Source: Prescottella subtropica (GTDB lineage: Bacteria; Actinomycetota; Actinomycetes; Mycobacteriales; Mycobacteriaceae). From it: DNA of 64,000 nucleotides. The notes below the pieces were generated by a model. The model saw only the letters and a program-made list of their open reading frames with translations. It was not told the origin of the DNA and did not search any database. How positions within the stretch are numbered: position 1 is the stretch's first letter; each line of letters opens with the position of its first letter. Where the stretch lies: contig NZ_SKCH01000017.1 in NCBI RefSeq assembly GCF_005434945.1, forward strand, positions 18,540 to 82,539, written 5' to 3'. The translations under genes and the position numbers were made by a program. This document shows, piece after piece, positions 8,355-17,528 of the stretch.

Positions 8355-9176
8355 ATGAGCGAGTTCCGGCACGGCGAGGTGGTCGACGCGCTGATCCGGC
8401 AGTGGGCCGTCCTGAGTGAGGTGCTCGCGACGGTCGACGGGGACGCGTGGATGACACCGACCGCACTGCCGGGGTGGACGGTCCGCGACGTGGTCGCCCA
8501 CATGATCGGCACCGAGTCGATGCTCGACGGGATGCCGACGCCGTCGACTGCGGTCGACGTCCACGCCCTCCCCCACGTCCGGGGCGAGATCGGCGCCTTC
8601 AACGAACGCTGGGTGGAGCACCTGCGGGCGCACGACGGCGCACAGATCTTCGCGCTGTTCCGGGAGATCACCGCCCGTCGCGCCGCCGCGTTGCGGGCGA
8701 TGAGCGACGACGAGTTCGCCGCCCCCGCCGACACCCCTGTCGGTCCGGCCACGTACGGGCGGTTCATGCGGCTGCGCCTGTTCGACTGCTGGATGCACGA
8801 GCACGACATCCGGGATGCACTGGGCGGCCCGGCCGGTGACGAGGGCAGCTCCCGTGGGGCGCTCGCGTTCGCGGAGATCGAGGGCGCCCTCGGCTACATC
8901 GTCGGCAGGCTCGGGCGGGCACCGGACGGCGCGCGGGTCACGTTCGAGTTGTCGGGGCCGTTGGCGCGCACCCTCCATATAGAGGTGTCCGGGCGGGCCA
9001 CGGTGGTGCCGCAACTCTCCGGTGCGGCGACGTCGACGATCGGGATGGATTCGCGGCTGCTGACCCGGCTGACCGGTGGCCGCACCACCGCGGCCGAGCA
9101 TGCCGGGGAGATCGAGTTCGGCGGCGACGAGGCCGTGGGCCGGCGGATCGTCGAGCATCTCGCGTTCACGATCTGA
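8355..9176 (+). CDS. Mycothiol-dependent maleylpyruvate isomerase family protein
   Basis: A 273-residue protein of the DinB-like, mycothiol-dependent family. The N-terminal metal-binding domain has LPGWTVRDVVAHMIGTE (first ligand His about residue 50) and DCWMHEHDIRDALG (later ligands in HxxxHD). A C-terminal sterol-carrier-like domain follows (about 195-273). The fold uses mycothiol, the thiol of mycolic actinobacteria, in isomerase or transferase reactions; the exact substrate cannot be told. The family word-match WTVRDVVAH and the HEHD pair are intact, so an active metal site is likely. Confidence 0.85.
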   Translation: MSEFRHGEVVDALIRQWAVLSEVLATVDGDAWMTPTALPGWTVRDVVAHMIGTESMLDGMPTPSTAVDVHALPHVRGEIGAFNERWVEHLRAHDGAQIFALFREITARRAAALRAMSDDEFAAPADTPVGPATYGRFMRLRLFDCWMHEHDIRDALGGPAGDEGSSRGALAFAEIEGALGYIVGRLGRAPDGARVTFELSGPLARTLHIEVSGRATVVPQLSGAATSTIGMDSRLLTRLTGGRTTAAEHAGEIEFGGDEAVGRRIVEHLAFTI

Positions 9177-9179
9177 CGC

Positions 9180-9839
9180 GTGCGCCTGTTCCTGTCGTCG
9201 TACCGGTTCGGTGCGCACGCCGAGCGTTTCGTCGAGCTGGCGGGTGGGCCGGGTCCGGTCGCGGTGATCGCGAATGCCGCCGACGCGTGGCCGCCGCGGG
9301 CGCGGGAGTCGGCCGTCGTCAGTGATCTGATGCCGTTGCGGCGGCTCGGGTTCGACGCGACCGAGGTGGATCTGCGGGACTACGTGGGACGGCCCGACGA
9401 GTTGGGGACAGTACTGTCACGCTTTCCGACGGTGTGGGTGCGGGGCGGCAACACGTTCGTGCTGCGGGCGCAGTTGGCGCGCAGCGGCGCCGACGCGGTG
9501 CTCACGGAGCTGGTGCGCTCGGATGCACTGTTCTATGCGGGCTACAGCGCGGGGGCGTGCGTGGCGGCGCCGACGCTGACCGGGGTGGAGTGCGCCGACG
9601 ATCCGGCCGAGGTGGCCGGCGTGTGCGGGATCCCGGCCCGCTGGGACGGGCTGGGATTCGTCGACCGTGCGATCGTGCCGCACTGTCGGCCCGGCCCGGA
9701 CGGACGTCCGGATACGACGAACCCCGGCGCCGAGGCGGCTCGCATGCGCGAGCGGTGCCGGGCGGCCGGGGTCCGGTCGGTGCTGTTGACCGACGATCAG
9801 GCGATCGTGATGACGGCGGGTTCGGCGACGGTGTTGTAG
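9180..9839 (+). CDS. Peptidase S51-like (dipeptidase E family) protein
   Basis: A 219-residue class-I glutamine-amidotransferase-like protein of the S51 family. The nucleophile elbow reads YAGYSAGACV, with serine as nucleophile. A GGN loop (VWVRGGNTFVLR) precedes it, and a candidate catalytic histidine follows in IVPHCRPG. S51 enzymes cleave Asp-X dipeptides (PepE) or process cyanophycin; the specific substrate is unknown. The GTG at 9180 lies 4 bp after the upstream stop, so the two are likely co-transcribed. The 3' end overlaps the convergent gene at 9797-10222 by 43 bp. Confidence 0.83.
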   Translation: MRLFLSSYRFGAHAERFVELAGGPGPVAVIANAADAWPPRARESAVVSDLMPLRRLGFDATEVDLRDYVGRPDELGTVLSRFPTVWVRGGNTFVLRAQLARSGADAVLTELVRSDALFYAGYSAGACVAAPTLTGVECADDPAEVAGVCGIPARWDGLGFVDRAIVPHCRPGPDGRPDTTNPGAEAARMRERCRAAGVRSVLLTDDQAIVMTAGSATVL

Positions 9840-10222
9840 GCGCCGATCGCGAGCGGTTCGCGACGGCCTCCGAGGGCGTGTCCACCGAAGGCGTTCGCGA
9901 GGGTCAGGCCGGCCCACGCGGTCTCGCAGCGCTTGACGGTGACCTCGTCGGCCTCGGAGAGCAGGGCGTCGAGCAGCGACCTGGGGTTGCACTGCCATCC
10001 GGCGTCGATGCGGTCGATCTGGGCGGCGGTGAACAGTCCGGACGCGGCGACGGCCGTGACCCATTCGCGGACGTCGCCGCGATGCAGGCGTTCGATCGCC
10101 TCCATGTCGACGACCCCGTCCATGAACTCGTACGCGAAGGTGGCCGCGATGTAGTCCTCGATGCAGTTTCGCTTCGCATCCTGAAGGACGTTCGACTTGG
10201 TGTAACCCGAAACAGCGCTCAC
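9797..10222 (-). CDS. Conserved-looking hypothetical protein
   Basis: A 141-residue soluble protein I do not recognise. It starts at a GTG (10222) with a good ribosome binding site (gaaagggg, 7-8 nt upstream). It is mostly alpha-helical by residue pattern and rich in acidic and hydrophobic residues, with no signal peptide or membrane segment. Its last 43 bp overlap the end of the convergent S51-peptidase gene. Both frames keep normal codon bias, and the C-terminal residues (YNTVAEPAVITIA) lie in the overlap. Confidence 0.65.
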   Translation of the reverse strand: MSAVSGYTKSNVLQDAKRNCIEDYIAATFAYEFMDGVVDMEAIERLHRGDVREWVTAVAASGLFTAAQIDRIDAGWQCNPRSLLDALLSEADEVTVKRCETAWAGLTLANAFGGHALGGRREPLAIGAYNTVAEPAVITIA

Positions 10223-10622
10223 GACCGCGCCCCTTTCTCCCGACGGCGGATCCTCGTACCGAGGAACATCACGATCCGGCGGACAAGGATGTTGATGATG
10301 GTCACATCGCGTAACACTTCGTTCGTGTCGTGCGATTGACCGACGCTAACCCGGTAAAAGACCGAGGTGTTACTGTTTGATCATAACGATCAGGTAACGA
10401 ATCAAGCGGTTGACCAGATGTCCGTTCGTGACCTCGCCGGCGCCCCGAGAATTTGTTGGACGTTCGTCCACAAACACCTGCGGAATCCACCCCGAACTGG
10501 CCGTCCGCTCCCCCGTTCCCGACCGCACGATCACGTCGACGGTGCCCGGGGCGACCACGGCCCTCGCCGCGATCACGACCCGGACGCCGTCGACGACACC
10601 CGTTCGACGGAATTGCCGGACT
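10223..10622. promoter_or_regulatory. 400-bp intergenic region with an AT-richer promoter-like segment
   Basis: No convincing gene is seen. The segment 10290-10410 is noticeably more AT-rich than its surroundings and probably carries the promoter of the 9797-10222 gene. It contains a short inverted repeat, TGATC-ATAAC-GATCA, at 10378-10392. The part nearer 10622 is the downstream flank of formamidase. A 68-codon minus-strand frame (10370-10576) is present but lacks support. Confidence 0.4.
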
Positions 10623-11879
10623 TTACTTTCGAGCCGCGTGCGGCGCCCCGATCCCCGGGTCGATCCGCACCGGACCGTCCGCGGACGGGGTCACCGGGAA
10701 GTCGAAGATCGCCGTCGGCAGGTACACCGTCGCGCACGAGTTCGGGATGTCCACGACACCGGAGAACCGGCCCTCGATCGGTGCGGCACCGAGCAGCAGG
10801 TACGCCTGTTCCGGGCTGTACCCGAACTTCGTGAGGTAGTCGATGGCGTGCAGGCACGCCCGCTGATAGGCGAGCTGCGAGTCCAGGTACCGCTGCTCAC
10901 CGTCGAGCGTGACGGACGTGCCGGAGAACGCAAGCCACTCCGAGTACTGCGGGTCGGTGTTCCCGGGCAGGAAGATCGCGTTCTCCGTGACGCCGTACGT
11001 CTCCATGCCACCCTTGATGATGTCGACGCGCAGGTCGATGAAGCCGCCCATCTCGATCGCCCCACAGAACGTGATCTCGCCGTCGCCCTGAGAGAAGTGC
11101 AGGTCCCCCACCGACAGGTTCGCGCCGTCGACGTAGACGGGGTAGAAGACACGGCTGCCCTTGGTGAGGTTCTTGATGTCCTGGTTGCCGCCGTTCTCCC
11201 GGGGCGGCGCGGTGCGGGCGGCCTCGGCGGCGACCCGGTCGAAATCGGCGCCGGTGAGGGTGCCGAGGATCGCGGCGTCCGGTTCCGGGGGCAGCGCCAG
11301 CGGCGGCACCCGGTCCGGGTCGGTGGCGATGAGCGCGGCCTCCCGAGTGTTCCAGCGCCCCAGCAACTCGTGTGACGGCGCCGTCCCCATCAGGCCCGGG
11401 TGCACGATGCCGGTGAACTTCACATGCGGGATGTGCCGGGACGTGGCGGTCTGGCCGGCGAAGTCCCACACCGCCTTGTAGGCGTCGGGGAACTGGTCGG
11501 TGAGGAAGCAGCCGCCGTTGTCGCGGGCGAAGATGCCGGTGTATCCCCAGCCCTGGCCGGCGAGCGGGCCCGAGTCCTCCTGCTCGATGGGGCCGATGTC
11601 GAGGATGTCGACGATCAGCAGGTCCCCGGGTTTCGCGCCCTCCACGGCGAACGGGCCGGACAGGGTGTGCACGGACGTGAGCGGCGCGTTCAGGATGTCG
11701 TCGGCGGAGTCGTCGTTGCGGATGGCGCCGTCGAACCATTCGCGGCAGTGCACGCGGAACGAGTCACCGGGTTTGACGGTGACCGCGGGCGGGATGTCGG
11801 GGTGCCACCGGTTGTGGCCGATCTTCTCCTGCTCGGTGAACTTCTTGCTCGAATCCAGGGGGAACAACAGTTCGGGCAT
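10623..11879 (-). CDS. fmdA: Formamidase/acetamidase
   Basis: A 418-residue enzyme of the FmdA/AmdA family, which hydrolyses short-chain amides such as formamide to acid and ammonia. Characteristic segments are the N-terminal KIGHNRWHPDIPP, the VHTLSGPFAVEGAKPGD strand, the FTGIVHPGLMGTAPSHELL loop with metal-binding-type histidine, and YVDGANLSVGDLHFSQGDGE. Length matches bacterial formamidases. The ATG at 11879 follows cgaggaggcctgc. The fmdB-like gene lies just upstream on the same strand, a pairing typical for this family. Confidence 0.95.
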   Translation of the reverse strand: MPELLFPLDSSKKFTEQEKIGHNRWHPDIPPAVTVKPGDSFRVHCREWFDGAIRNDDSADDILNAPLTSVHTLSGPFAVEGAKPGDLLIVDILDIGPIEQEDSGPLAGQGWGYTGIFARDNGGCFLTDQFPDAYKAVWDFAGQTATSRHIPHVKFTGIVHPGLMGTAPSHELLGRWNTREAALIATDPDRVPPLALPPEPDAAILGTLTGADFDRVAAEAARTAPPRENGGNQDIKNLTKGSRVFYPVYVDGANLSVGDLHFSQGDGEITFCGAIEMGGFIDLRVDIIKGGMETYGVTENAIFLPGNTDPQYSEWLAFSGTSVTLDGEQRYLDSQLAYQRACLHAIDYLTKFGYSPEQAYLLLGAAPIEGRFSGVVDIPNSCATVYLPTAIFDFPVTPSADGPVRIDPGIGAPHAARK

Positions 11880-11908
11880 GCAGGCCTCCTCGCGGCGTGC
11901 TCAATATT

Positions 11909-12196
11909 TCAGGGGCGGGGCAACTTTCGGTGCAGCGGATCGGTGGTGACCTTCTGGATGGTGTGCCGGGTGCCGGGCCGGGCGCCGGTGACGACGGCCG
12001 GTTCGTGGGCGGAGCGGGCGGTGGCGTCGAGCAGGTGCATCGCCGTCGACGATCCGCGGCCGAGTCGCGGGACGGTGATCTGCCGCCGCGACACCTCGCC
12101 GCAGTCGGGGCAGTCGGCCGCGTCGGGGACGGACGTCATGGGATGGGCGGCGTCGAACGGGCCGCACTGCGCGCACCGGAACTGGTAGAGGGGAAT
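11909..12196 (-). CDS. fmdB: FmdB-family zinc-ribbon protein, probable ATT start
   Basis: A 95-residue FmdB-like protein with the zinc ribbon YQFRCAQCGPFD ... DCPDCGEVSRR (two CxxC pairs) near the N-terminus and a basic, low-complexity tail. FmdB proteins accompany formamidase genes and are described as putative regulators. Family proteins start M-P-L-Y, but here the matching codon is ATT (I-P-L-Y). No ATG or GTG is in frame nearby: the preceding codons read KDAV with V as GTC, and the nearest other start-like codon is a TTG about 10 codons upstream. A ribosome binding site (gaaagga) sits 7 nt before the ATT, so ATT initiation is preferred. It lies 29 bp upstream of fmdA. Confidence 0.75.
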   Translation of the reverse strand: MPLYQFRCAQCGPFDAAHPMTSVPDAADCPDCGEVSRRQITVPRLGRGSSTAMHLLDATARSAHEPAVVTGARPGTRHTIQKVTTDPLHRKLPRP

Positions 12197-12358
12197 GACC
12201 GCATCCTTTCGCCGGGGCAAGGATCGAAGTCCCACCGACGTTAACCGAGGATCGCGCCGAATGCGCGGTGTGCGCGATCGAATCCGCTGACGGGCGTGCG
12301 GCTTCGGGTCCACACTGGAGGCCACACCCCCGGACACGTGGTTGCGAGGAGCGTGCGC

Positions 12359-13843
12359 ATGGTCGACGGTCAACCGTTCATTCCACCGAGCGCGGTGGAC
12401 GTCGACCTGTCGGCGGTCGGGTGGGCGATGAGCCGGACGATGTCGGATTTCGAGACCGGCATGTGGCGGATGGAGGAGGTGCGGCCCGAGCTGCGCACCC
12501 CGATCGTCGCGGTCGACGTCCTCGATCGGGCGCCGGACTGGCCGCGGCTGGTGCGGGCGCACGAATGGGCGTCGCACATCGTGCCGCGGATCCGGATGCG
12601 GGCGGTGGAACCGGCGTTCGGGCTGGGTAATCCGGTGTGGTCGGTGGATCCCGAATTCGATCTGGACTACCACCTGCGGCGGGTGCGGCTACCGGAACCC
12701 GGGACGCTCGACCATGCGCTGCGGCTGTGCCGGCACCTGGCGACCGAACCGTTCGACAAGGCCCGCCCGCCGTGGGCGGCGATGCTCATCGAGGGCCTCG
12801 ACGACGGCCGCGCCGTGTACGTCGTCAAGACGCATCACAGCATGACCGACGGTATGGGCGGTATCGCGATGATGACGCTGCTGCACAGCCGCCGCCCCGA
12901 ACCGACCCCCGACAAACCGGATCGCGAACCGGCCCCGCCCGAGCACGTGACCGATCTGACGGTGGCCGGCCGGGAACTGCTCGACGAGGTCCGGCGGACA
13001 CCGTCCCGGCTGGCGGGGCTGCTGTCCGGGTCGGCGCGGGTGGCGCTGGCCGCGGTGACCCGCCCGTTCGAGGCGACCGGCGAGGTCCTCGGCTACGCGA
13101 ACTCGCTGCGGCGGGTGGTGGCACCGCCCGCGGCCACCGGGTCGCCGCTGCTGCGTGCACGCGGGCTGGGCCGCTGGTTCGGGGTGCTCGAGGTGGGGCT
13201 GCACGAGTTGCGGCTCGCGGCGCACGCGGCGGGCGGCTCCGTCAACGACGCGTACGTCGCGGCCCTGCTCGGCGGGTTCCGCCGCTATCACGAGGAACTG
13301 GGGGTGCCGGTCGGGAAGGTGCCGATGGGGATGCCGATCAGTATGCGGGCCTCGTCGGACGGGTCGGCCGGCAACCATTTCGCGGCCGTCCGTTTCGCCG
13401 GTCCGGCCACCGAACCCGATGCGGCGCTGCGGATCCGGAGGATCCGCGCGATCGTGCTGGCGTTGCGGGAGGAACCGGCGGTCGACATCGTGGAGGCCGC
13501 GTCCCCGCTGCTGGTGCGGCTGCCGACCCGGCTGATCGCCGAATGGTATCTGGCCCAGTCGAAAGGCCTGGACCTGCAGGCTTCCAACGTCGCCGGTGTC
13601 CCCGTCCCGGTGTTCCTGTCCGGGGCGCGGATCGAGCGGGTGTTCCCGTTCGCGCCCGCACCGGGGTGCGCGGTGATGGCGACGATGGTCTCGCACGTCG
13701 GCACGTGCTGCATCGGCGTCAACCTGGACACGGCCGCGGTCACCGAACCGGCGCTGTTCATGCGCTGCCTGCAGGCCGGGCTGGACGAGGTGCTCGCGCT
13801 CGGAGGCGACGTGACACAGCAGCCGGAGGGGGCGCAGCGATGA
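12359..13843 (+). CDS. Wax ester synthase/diacylglycerol acyltransferase (WS/DGAT)
   Basis: A 494-residue WS/DGAT-family O-acyltransferase. The condensing motif HHxxxDG is present as THHSMTDGMGG at about residue 158. The C-terminal WES domain has the conserved SNVAGVPVPVFLSGARI and GCCIGVN-like (CCIGVNLDTAAVTEP) segments. These enzymes transfer acyl chains from acyl-CoA to diacylglycerol or fatty alcohols, making storage lipid in mycolic actinobacteria. The ATG at 12359 has a strong ribosome binding site (gaggag, 7 nt upstream); longer starts add a stretch without family likeness. It overlaps the plsB-like gene by ATGA. The order WS/DGAT-plsB-plsC is that of the M. tuberculosis Rv2484c-Rv2482c region. 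Confidence 0.92.
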   Translation: MVDGQPFIPPSAVDVDLSAVGWAMSRTMSDFETGMWRMEEVRPELRTPIVAVDVLDRAPDWPRLVRAHEWASHIVPRIRMRAVEPAFGLGNPVWSVDPEFDLDYHLRRVRLPEPGTLDHALRLCRHLATEPFDKARPPWAAMLIEGLDDGRAVYVVKTHHSMTDGMGGIAMMTLLHSRRPEPTPDKPDREPAPPEHVTDLTVAGRELLDEVRRTPSRLAGLLSGSARVALAAVTRPFEATGEVLGYANSLRRVVAPPAATGSPLLRARGLGRWFGVLEVGLHELRLAAHAAGGSVNDAYVAALLGGFRRYHEELGVPVGKVPMGMPISMRASSDGSAGNHFAAVRFAGPATEPDAALRIRRIRAIVLALREEPAVDIVEAASPLLVRLPTRLIAEWYLAQSKGLDLQASNVAGVPVPVFLSGARIERVFPFAPAPGCAVMATMVSHVGTCCIGVNLDTAAVTEPALFMRCLQAGLDEVLALGGDVTQQPEGAQR

Positions 13844-16092
13844 CGGAAGTCCTTCTCACCGAACCGATGTCCGAGACCGAGCAGCGGGTGCTCACCGAGT
13901 GGCTGGCACGGCGGGAGGCCGAGTCCGGGGCCGCCCCCGTCACGGTCGCCACGACGGACGCCGCCCTGTCGGAGTTGACGCTGCGCACCGACGATCCGGT
14001 GCTCACCCCGGTGCGGGTGGTGTGGATGCCGGACGTGTCCGACGGCCATCGGGGGCACCGGCTCCGGGAGGTGCTGTCGGCGCGGGATCCGCTGCATCTC
14101 GCGGCGAAGGCGCAACGCCGGGTACTGCAGCACGATCCGGGGCGGTGCCGCGTCGTGGAGGGGGACGGGGCGCCGCTGAGCGAACTGCGGGGCCGGCTGG
14201 CCGAACGCGGCGGCGGGTCGCTGCCGGAGTTCGTGCGCCGGCAGGCGGCGCTCGCGTTGGAACGGGCGGAGCGGGGACTGCTCGGCACCCAGTACAAGGT
14301 GTCCCGGTTCGTGGTCGAGGAGATCACCGACACCCGACGGTTCACGGCCGGGGTCCGGGGCCTCGCGGCGGCGTCGAACCGCACGGTCGCCGACGTCGAC
14401 GCCCGGGCCCGCGCCGACCTCGACGAGATGGTGGCGTCGCAGAGCCGGCGGGCGATCGCGGTGTGGGATCAGTTGGGCCGCTACTTCTCCCGCGCCTACC
14501 GGCTCGACGTCGACACCACCCGGTTCGAGGAACTGCGGGAGTTGAACCGGGAGCATTCGCTGGTGTTCCTGCCCAGTCACCGCTCGTATCTCGATCCGCT
14601 GGTGCTGCGGCCCGCGCTGCTCGCGAACGATCTGCCGCTCAACCATGTGATGGGCGGGCTGAACGTGAGTTTCTGGCCGGTCGGGCCGATCAGCAAACGG
14701 TCCGGGACGGTGTTCATCCGCCGCACCTTCGACGGCGACGACGTCTACAAGTGGACGCTGCGCGAGTACATGCGGTTCCTGCTGAACAAACGTTTCAACC
14801 TCGAGTGGTACATCGAGGGCGGGCGCTCGCGCACCGGGAAGCTGCGTCCACCCCGGTACGGGCTGCTGACCTATCTGGCGAAGGCGTTCGCCGAATCCGA
14901 GGCGTCCGACGTCTATCTGGTGCCGGTGTCCCTCGTGTACGACCAGTTGTACGAGGTGAGCGCGATGGCCGCCGAGGCGCACGGCGGCGAGAAACGCAAG
15001 GAGAGCTTCCGCTGGATGCTCGGCTACGTGCGGGCGCAGGGGCAGCGCCGCGGCGTCGCCCACGTCAAGGTGGGGCGGCCGCTGTCGCTGCGGGACGCCC
15101 TCGCCCAGTCGGACGATCCGCGGCGCGCGATCCAGCGGACCGGCATCGAGATCTGTCACCGGATCAACGAGGCCACCCCGATCACGGCGTCGTCGCTGGC
15201 ACTGCTGGCGTTCCTCGGGATCGAGGACCGGGCCCTGACGGTCGACGAACTCGGGTTCATCCTCGGCCCGCTCGTCGACTACATCACCGCCCGCAAACTG
15301 CCGACCGCCGGCGACGTCGACCTGACCAACCCGCAGGTGATCCGCAAGGCCCTCTACACGCACGTCGACGCCGGCGTCCTGGAACGCTTCGACGACGGCG
15401 ACGAACGCGTCTACCACCTCGGCAAGGATCAGGGTCTGGTCGCGGCGTTCTTCCGCAACAACAGCATTCATTTCCTGGTGGTGCGGGCAATCGCGGAGAT
15501 GGTGCTCATCGCGACCGTCGACGAACACTTCACCGACCCGCTGGCCGACGGCTGGGCGGAGGCGCTGCGGATCCGGGACTTGCTCAAGTTCGAGTTCTTC
15601 TTCAGCCGCAAGGACACGTTCCGGGAGGAGTTGCGCTCCGAGTTGAGTCTCATCGACCCGGCGTGGGAGCAGGACCTGGGCGACCCCGAGCATGCGCAGC
15701 ACGTCCTCGGCGCGGTCCGGCCGTACCTGGCGCACCGGGTGCTGCAACCGTTCCTCGACGCGTACGAGGTGGTCGCCGACCATCTGGTGGACGTGCCGGT
15801 GTCCACGGACTTCGACGAGAAACAGTTCGTCACCGATTGTCTCGGGCTGGCGCAGCAGCGGCGACTGCGGCAGCAGATCGCGTCGAGCGAGTCGGTGTCG
15901 TCGGAACTGTTCGGCACCGCCCTGCAACTGGCCCGGAACCGCGGACTGATCGGCGACGACGATCCGGCCGTGCTCGAACGCCGCCGCGCGTTCGCCGACG
16001 AGATGCGGACCCTGGTGCGCCGGGTGCGGGAGATCCGGGCCATCGCCCACACCAAACTCGCCACGATGGACGACCCGGAGGCGGCCCGATGA
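13840..16092 (+). CDS. plsB: Glycerol-3-phosphate 1-O-acyltransferase (PlsB family)
   Basis: A 750-residue PlsB-like acyltransferase that puts the first acyl chain on glycerol-3-phosphate. The acyltransferase blocks are in order: I FLPSHRSYLDPL (HX4D, His about residue 246), II SGTVFIRRTF, III WYIEGGRSRTGK and IV VYLVPVSLVYDQ. The N-terminal 180 residues and the C-terminal 330 residues are the extra helical regions expected of PlsB. It overlaps both neighbours by 4 bp, so translation is likely coupled. Together with the HAD-PlsC fusion it supplies phosphatidic acid, and the WS/DGAT adds the third acyl chain. Confidence 0.93.
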   Translation: MTEVLLTEPMSETEQRVLTEWLARREAESGAAPVTVATTDAALSELTLRTDDPVLTPVRVVWMPDVSDGHRGHRLREVLSARDPLHLAAKAQRRVLQHDPGRCRVVEGDGAPLSELRGRLAERGGGSLPEFVRRQAALALERAERGLLGTQYKVSRFVVEEITDTRRFTAGVRGLAAASNRTVADVDARARADLDEMVASQSRRAIAVWDQLGRYFSRAYRLDVDTTRFEELRELNREHSLVFLPSHRSYLDPLVLRPALLANDLPLNHVMGGLNVSFWPVGPISKRSGTVFIRRTFDGDDVYKWTLREYMRFLLNKRFNLEWYIEGGRSRTGKLRPPRYGLLTYLAKAFAESEASDVYLVPVSLVYDQLYEVSAMAAEAHGGEKRKESFRWMLGYVRAQGQRRGVAHVKVGRPLSLRDALAQSDDPRRAIQRTGIEICHRINEATPITASSLALLAFLGIEDRALTVDELGFILGPLVDYITARKLPTAGDVDLTNPQVIRKALYTHVDAGVLERFDDGDERVYHLGKDQGLVAAFFRNNSIHFLVVRAIAEMVLIATVDEHFTDPLADGWAEALRIRDLLKFEFFFSRKDTFREELRSELSLIDPAWEQDLGDPEHAQHVLGAVRPYLAHRVLQPFLDAYEVVADHLVDVPVSTDFDEKQFVTDCLGLAQQRRLRQQIASSESVSSELFGTALQLARNRGLIGDDDPAVLERRRAFADEMRTLVRRVREIRAIAHTKLATMDDPEAAR

Positions 16093-17528
16093 ACCGGGTG
16101 CAGGACCTGTACGCGGCGATCGACGCGGCACCCCCCGGCCCGTCGACGATCGCCGCCTTCGACCTCGACGGCACCCTCATCACCGGCTACACCGCCGGTG
16201 TCGTGTACCGGGAACGACTGCGCCGCTTCGACATCAGCGTCGCCGAACTCCTCCGCACCACCGGCGCCGCACTCGACACCCAGATCCGGGGCGCCGACGT
16301 GGGCCGGCTCATGGAGGTCGCGGTGCGTGGGCTCGCCGGACGCGGCGAGGACGAACTCCTCGAATGGAGCCAGCGGCTGTTCCGGCAGGAGATCGCGTCG
16401 ATGATCTACCCGGAGGTGCGCCGACTCCTGGGCGCCCACCGCCGGGCCGGGCACCGGATCGTGATGGCCACATCCGCGACCCTGTACCAGGCATGTTGTG
16501 TCGCAGACGATCTCGGTATCGACGACATCCTGTGCAGCCGGCCCGAGGTGGTCGACGGCCTGCTCACCGGGGAGTTGACCGGTCCGGCCCTGTGGGGCGG
16601 TGAGAAAGCGAAAGCGGTCCACGCGTTCGCGGACGAGGTGGGGGCGCCGCTGTCGGAGGCGTTCGCATACTCCAACGGCGCCGAGGACGTGCCGATGCTC
16701 GAATCGGTGGGACGTCCCGTGGCACTCAACCCGGACCGGCGACTCGCCGAGATCGCCCGCACCGAGGGCTGGCTGTCGGTGCGCCTGCCGAAACCGGAGC
16801 GGGGGGCGACCCCGGTGGCGACCGCCCGCACCGGGGCGGCGATAGGCGCGTTGATGGCGACGACCGCACTGGGCGTGACCGCCGGGGTGCTGACCGGGAA
16901 CCGGCGGACCGCCGCGAATCTGGTCGGCACGTTCGGCCCCGATCTGGCGCTCACGGTCTGCGGGATCGATGTGCAGATCACCGGCGAGGACAACGCCTGG
17001 TCGCACCGGCCGGCGGTGTTCATGTTCAACCACCAGTCGTCGCTCGACATGGTGCTGGTGGGCAAGGTGATCCGCCGGGACGTGACCGGGGTCGCGAAGA
17101 AGGAGGCGTCCCGCGACCCCCGGTTCGCGGCGGTGGGAGCACTGCTCGACGTGGCCTACGTGGATCGGGCTGACAGCGTGCAGGCGCGGGCCGCACTGGC
17201 ACCGGCGGTCGACAAACTGAAGACCGGAACATCACTGGTGATCGCCCCCGAGGGCACCCGCTCCCCCACCCCCCGGCTCGGCCGGTTCAAGAAGGGCGGC
17301 TTCCACCTGGCGCTGCAGGCGCGGGTGCCGATCGTGCCCATCGTCATCCACGACGCCGGAGATCTCATGTGGCGCAACTCGTTCGTCGCGCACCCCGGCA
17401 CCGTCCACATCGACGTCCTCGATCCCGTCGACACCGGCGACTGGACCGTCGAAGACCTAGACGAGCACGTCGCGGATGTGCGGCAGCGGTTCGAGGACGT
17501 TCTGGCGGCGGGGCCGATGAAGGTTTAG
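16089..17528 (+). CDS. plsC: HAD hydrolase / 1-acylglycerol-3-phosphate acyltransferase fusion
   Basis: A 479-residue bifunctional-looking protein. Residues about 18-225 form a SerB-like HAD phosphatase (AAFDLDGTLI; MATSATLYQ; GEKAKAVHAF; YSNGAEDVPML). Residues about 255-470 form a PlsC acyltransferase (FMFNHQSSLDMVL with NHX4D; APEGTRSPTPRLGRFK; VPIVPIVIHDA). This architecture is known in mycobacteria (Rv2483c-like) and couples acylation of lysophosphatidate with phosphatase activity, so one operon could lead from glycerol-3-phosphate to diacylglycerol. The TAG stop overlaps the TAA stop of the convergent PPE-like gene in a TTAG sequence. Confidence 0.92.
   Translation: MNRVQDLYAAIDAAPPGPSTIAAFDLDGTLITGYTAGVVYRERLRRFDISVAELLRTTGAALDTQIRGADVGRLMEVAVRGLAGRGEDELLEWSQRLFRQEIASMIYPEVRRLLGAHRRAGHRIVMATSATLYQACCVADDLGIDDILCSRPEVVDGLLTGELTGPALWGGEKAKAVHAFADEVGAPLSEAFAYSNGAEDVPMLESVGRPVALNPDRRLAEIARTEGWLSVRLPKPERGATPVATARTGAAIGALMATTALGVTAGVLTGNRRTAANLVGTFGPDLALTVCGIDVQITGEDNAWSHRPAVFMFNHQSSLDMVLVGKVIRRDVTGVAKKEASRDPRFAAVGALLDVAYVDRADSVQARAALAPAVDKLKTGTSLVIAPEGTRSPTPRLGRFKKGGFHLALQARVPIVPIVIHDAGDLMWRNSFVAHPGTVHIDVLDPVDTGDWTVEDLDEHVADVRQRFEDVLAAGPMKV

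Noticed and set aside
10370..10576. 68-codon minus-strand frame in the intergenic region before formamidase
   Set aside because: No ribosome binding site, no family likeness, and composition differs from its neighbours.
13288..16131. Long minus-strand frame opposite the plsB-like gene
   Set aside because: The plus strand carries clear acyltransferase motifs; the minus frame reads as an Arg/Gln/Val-rich shadow.
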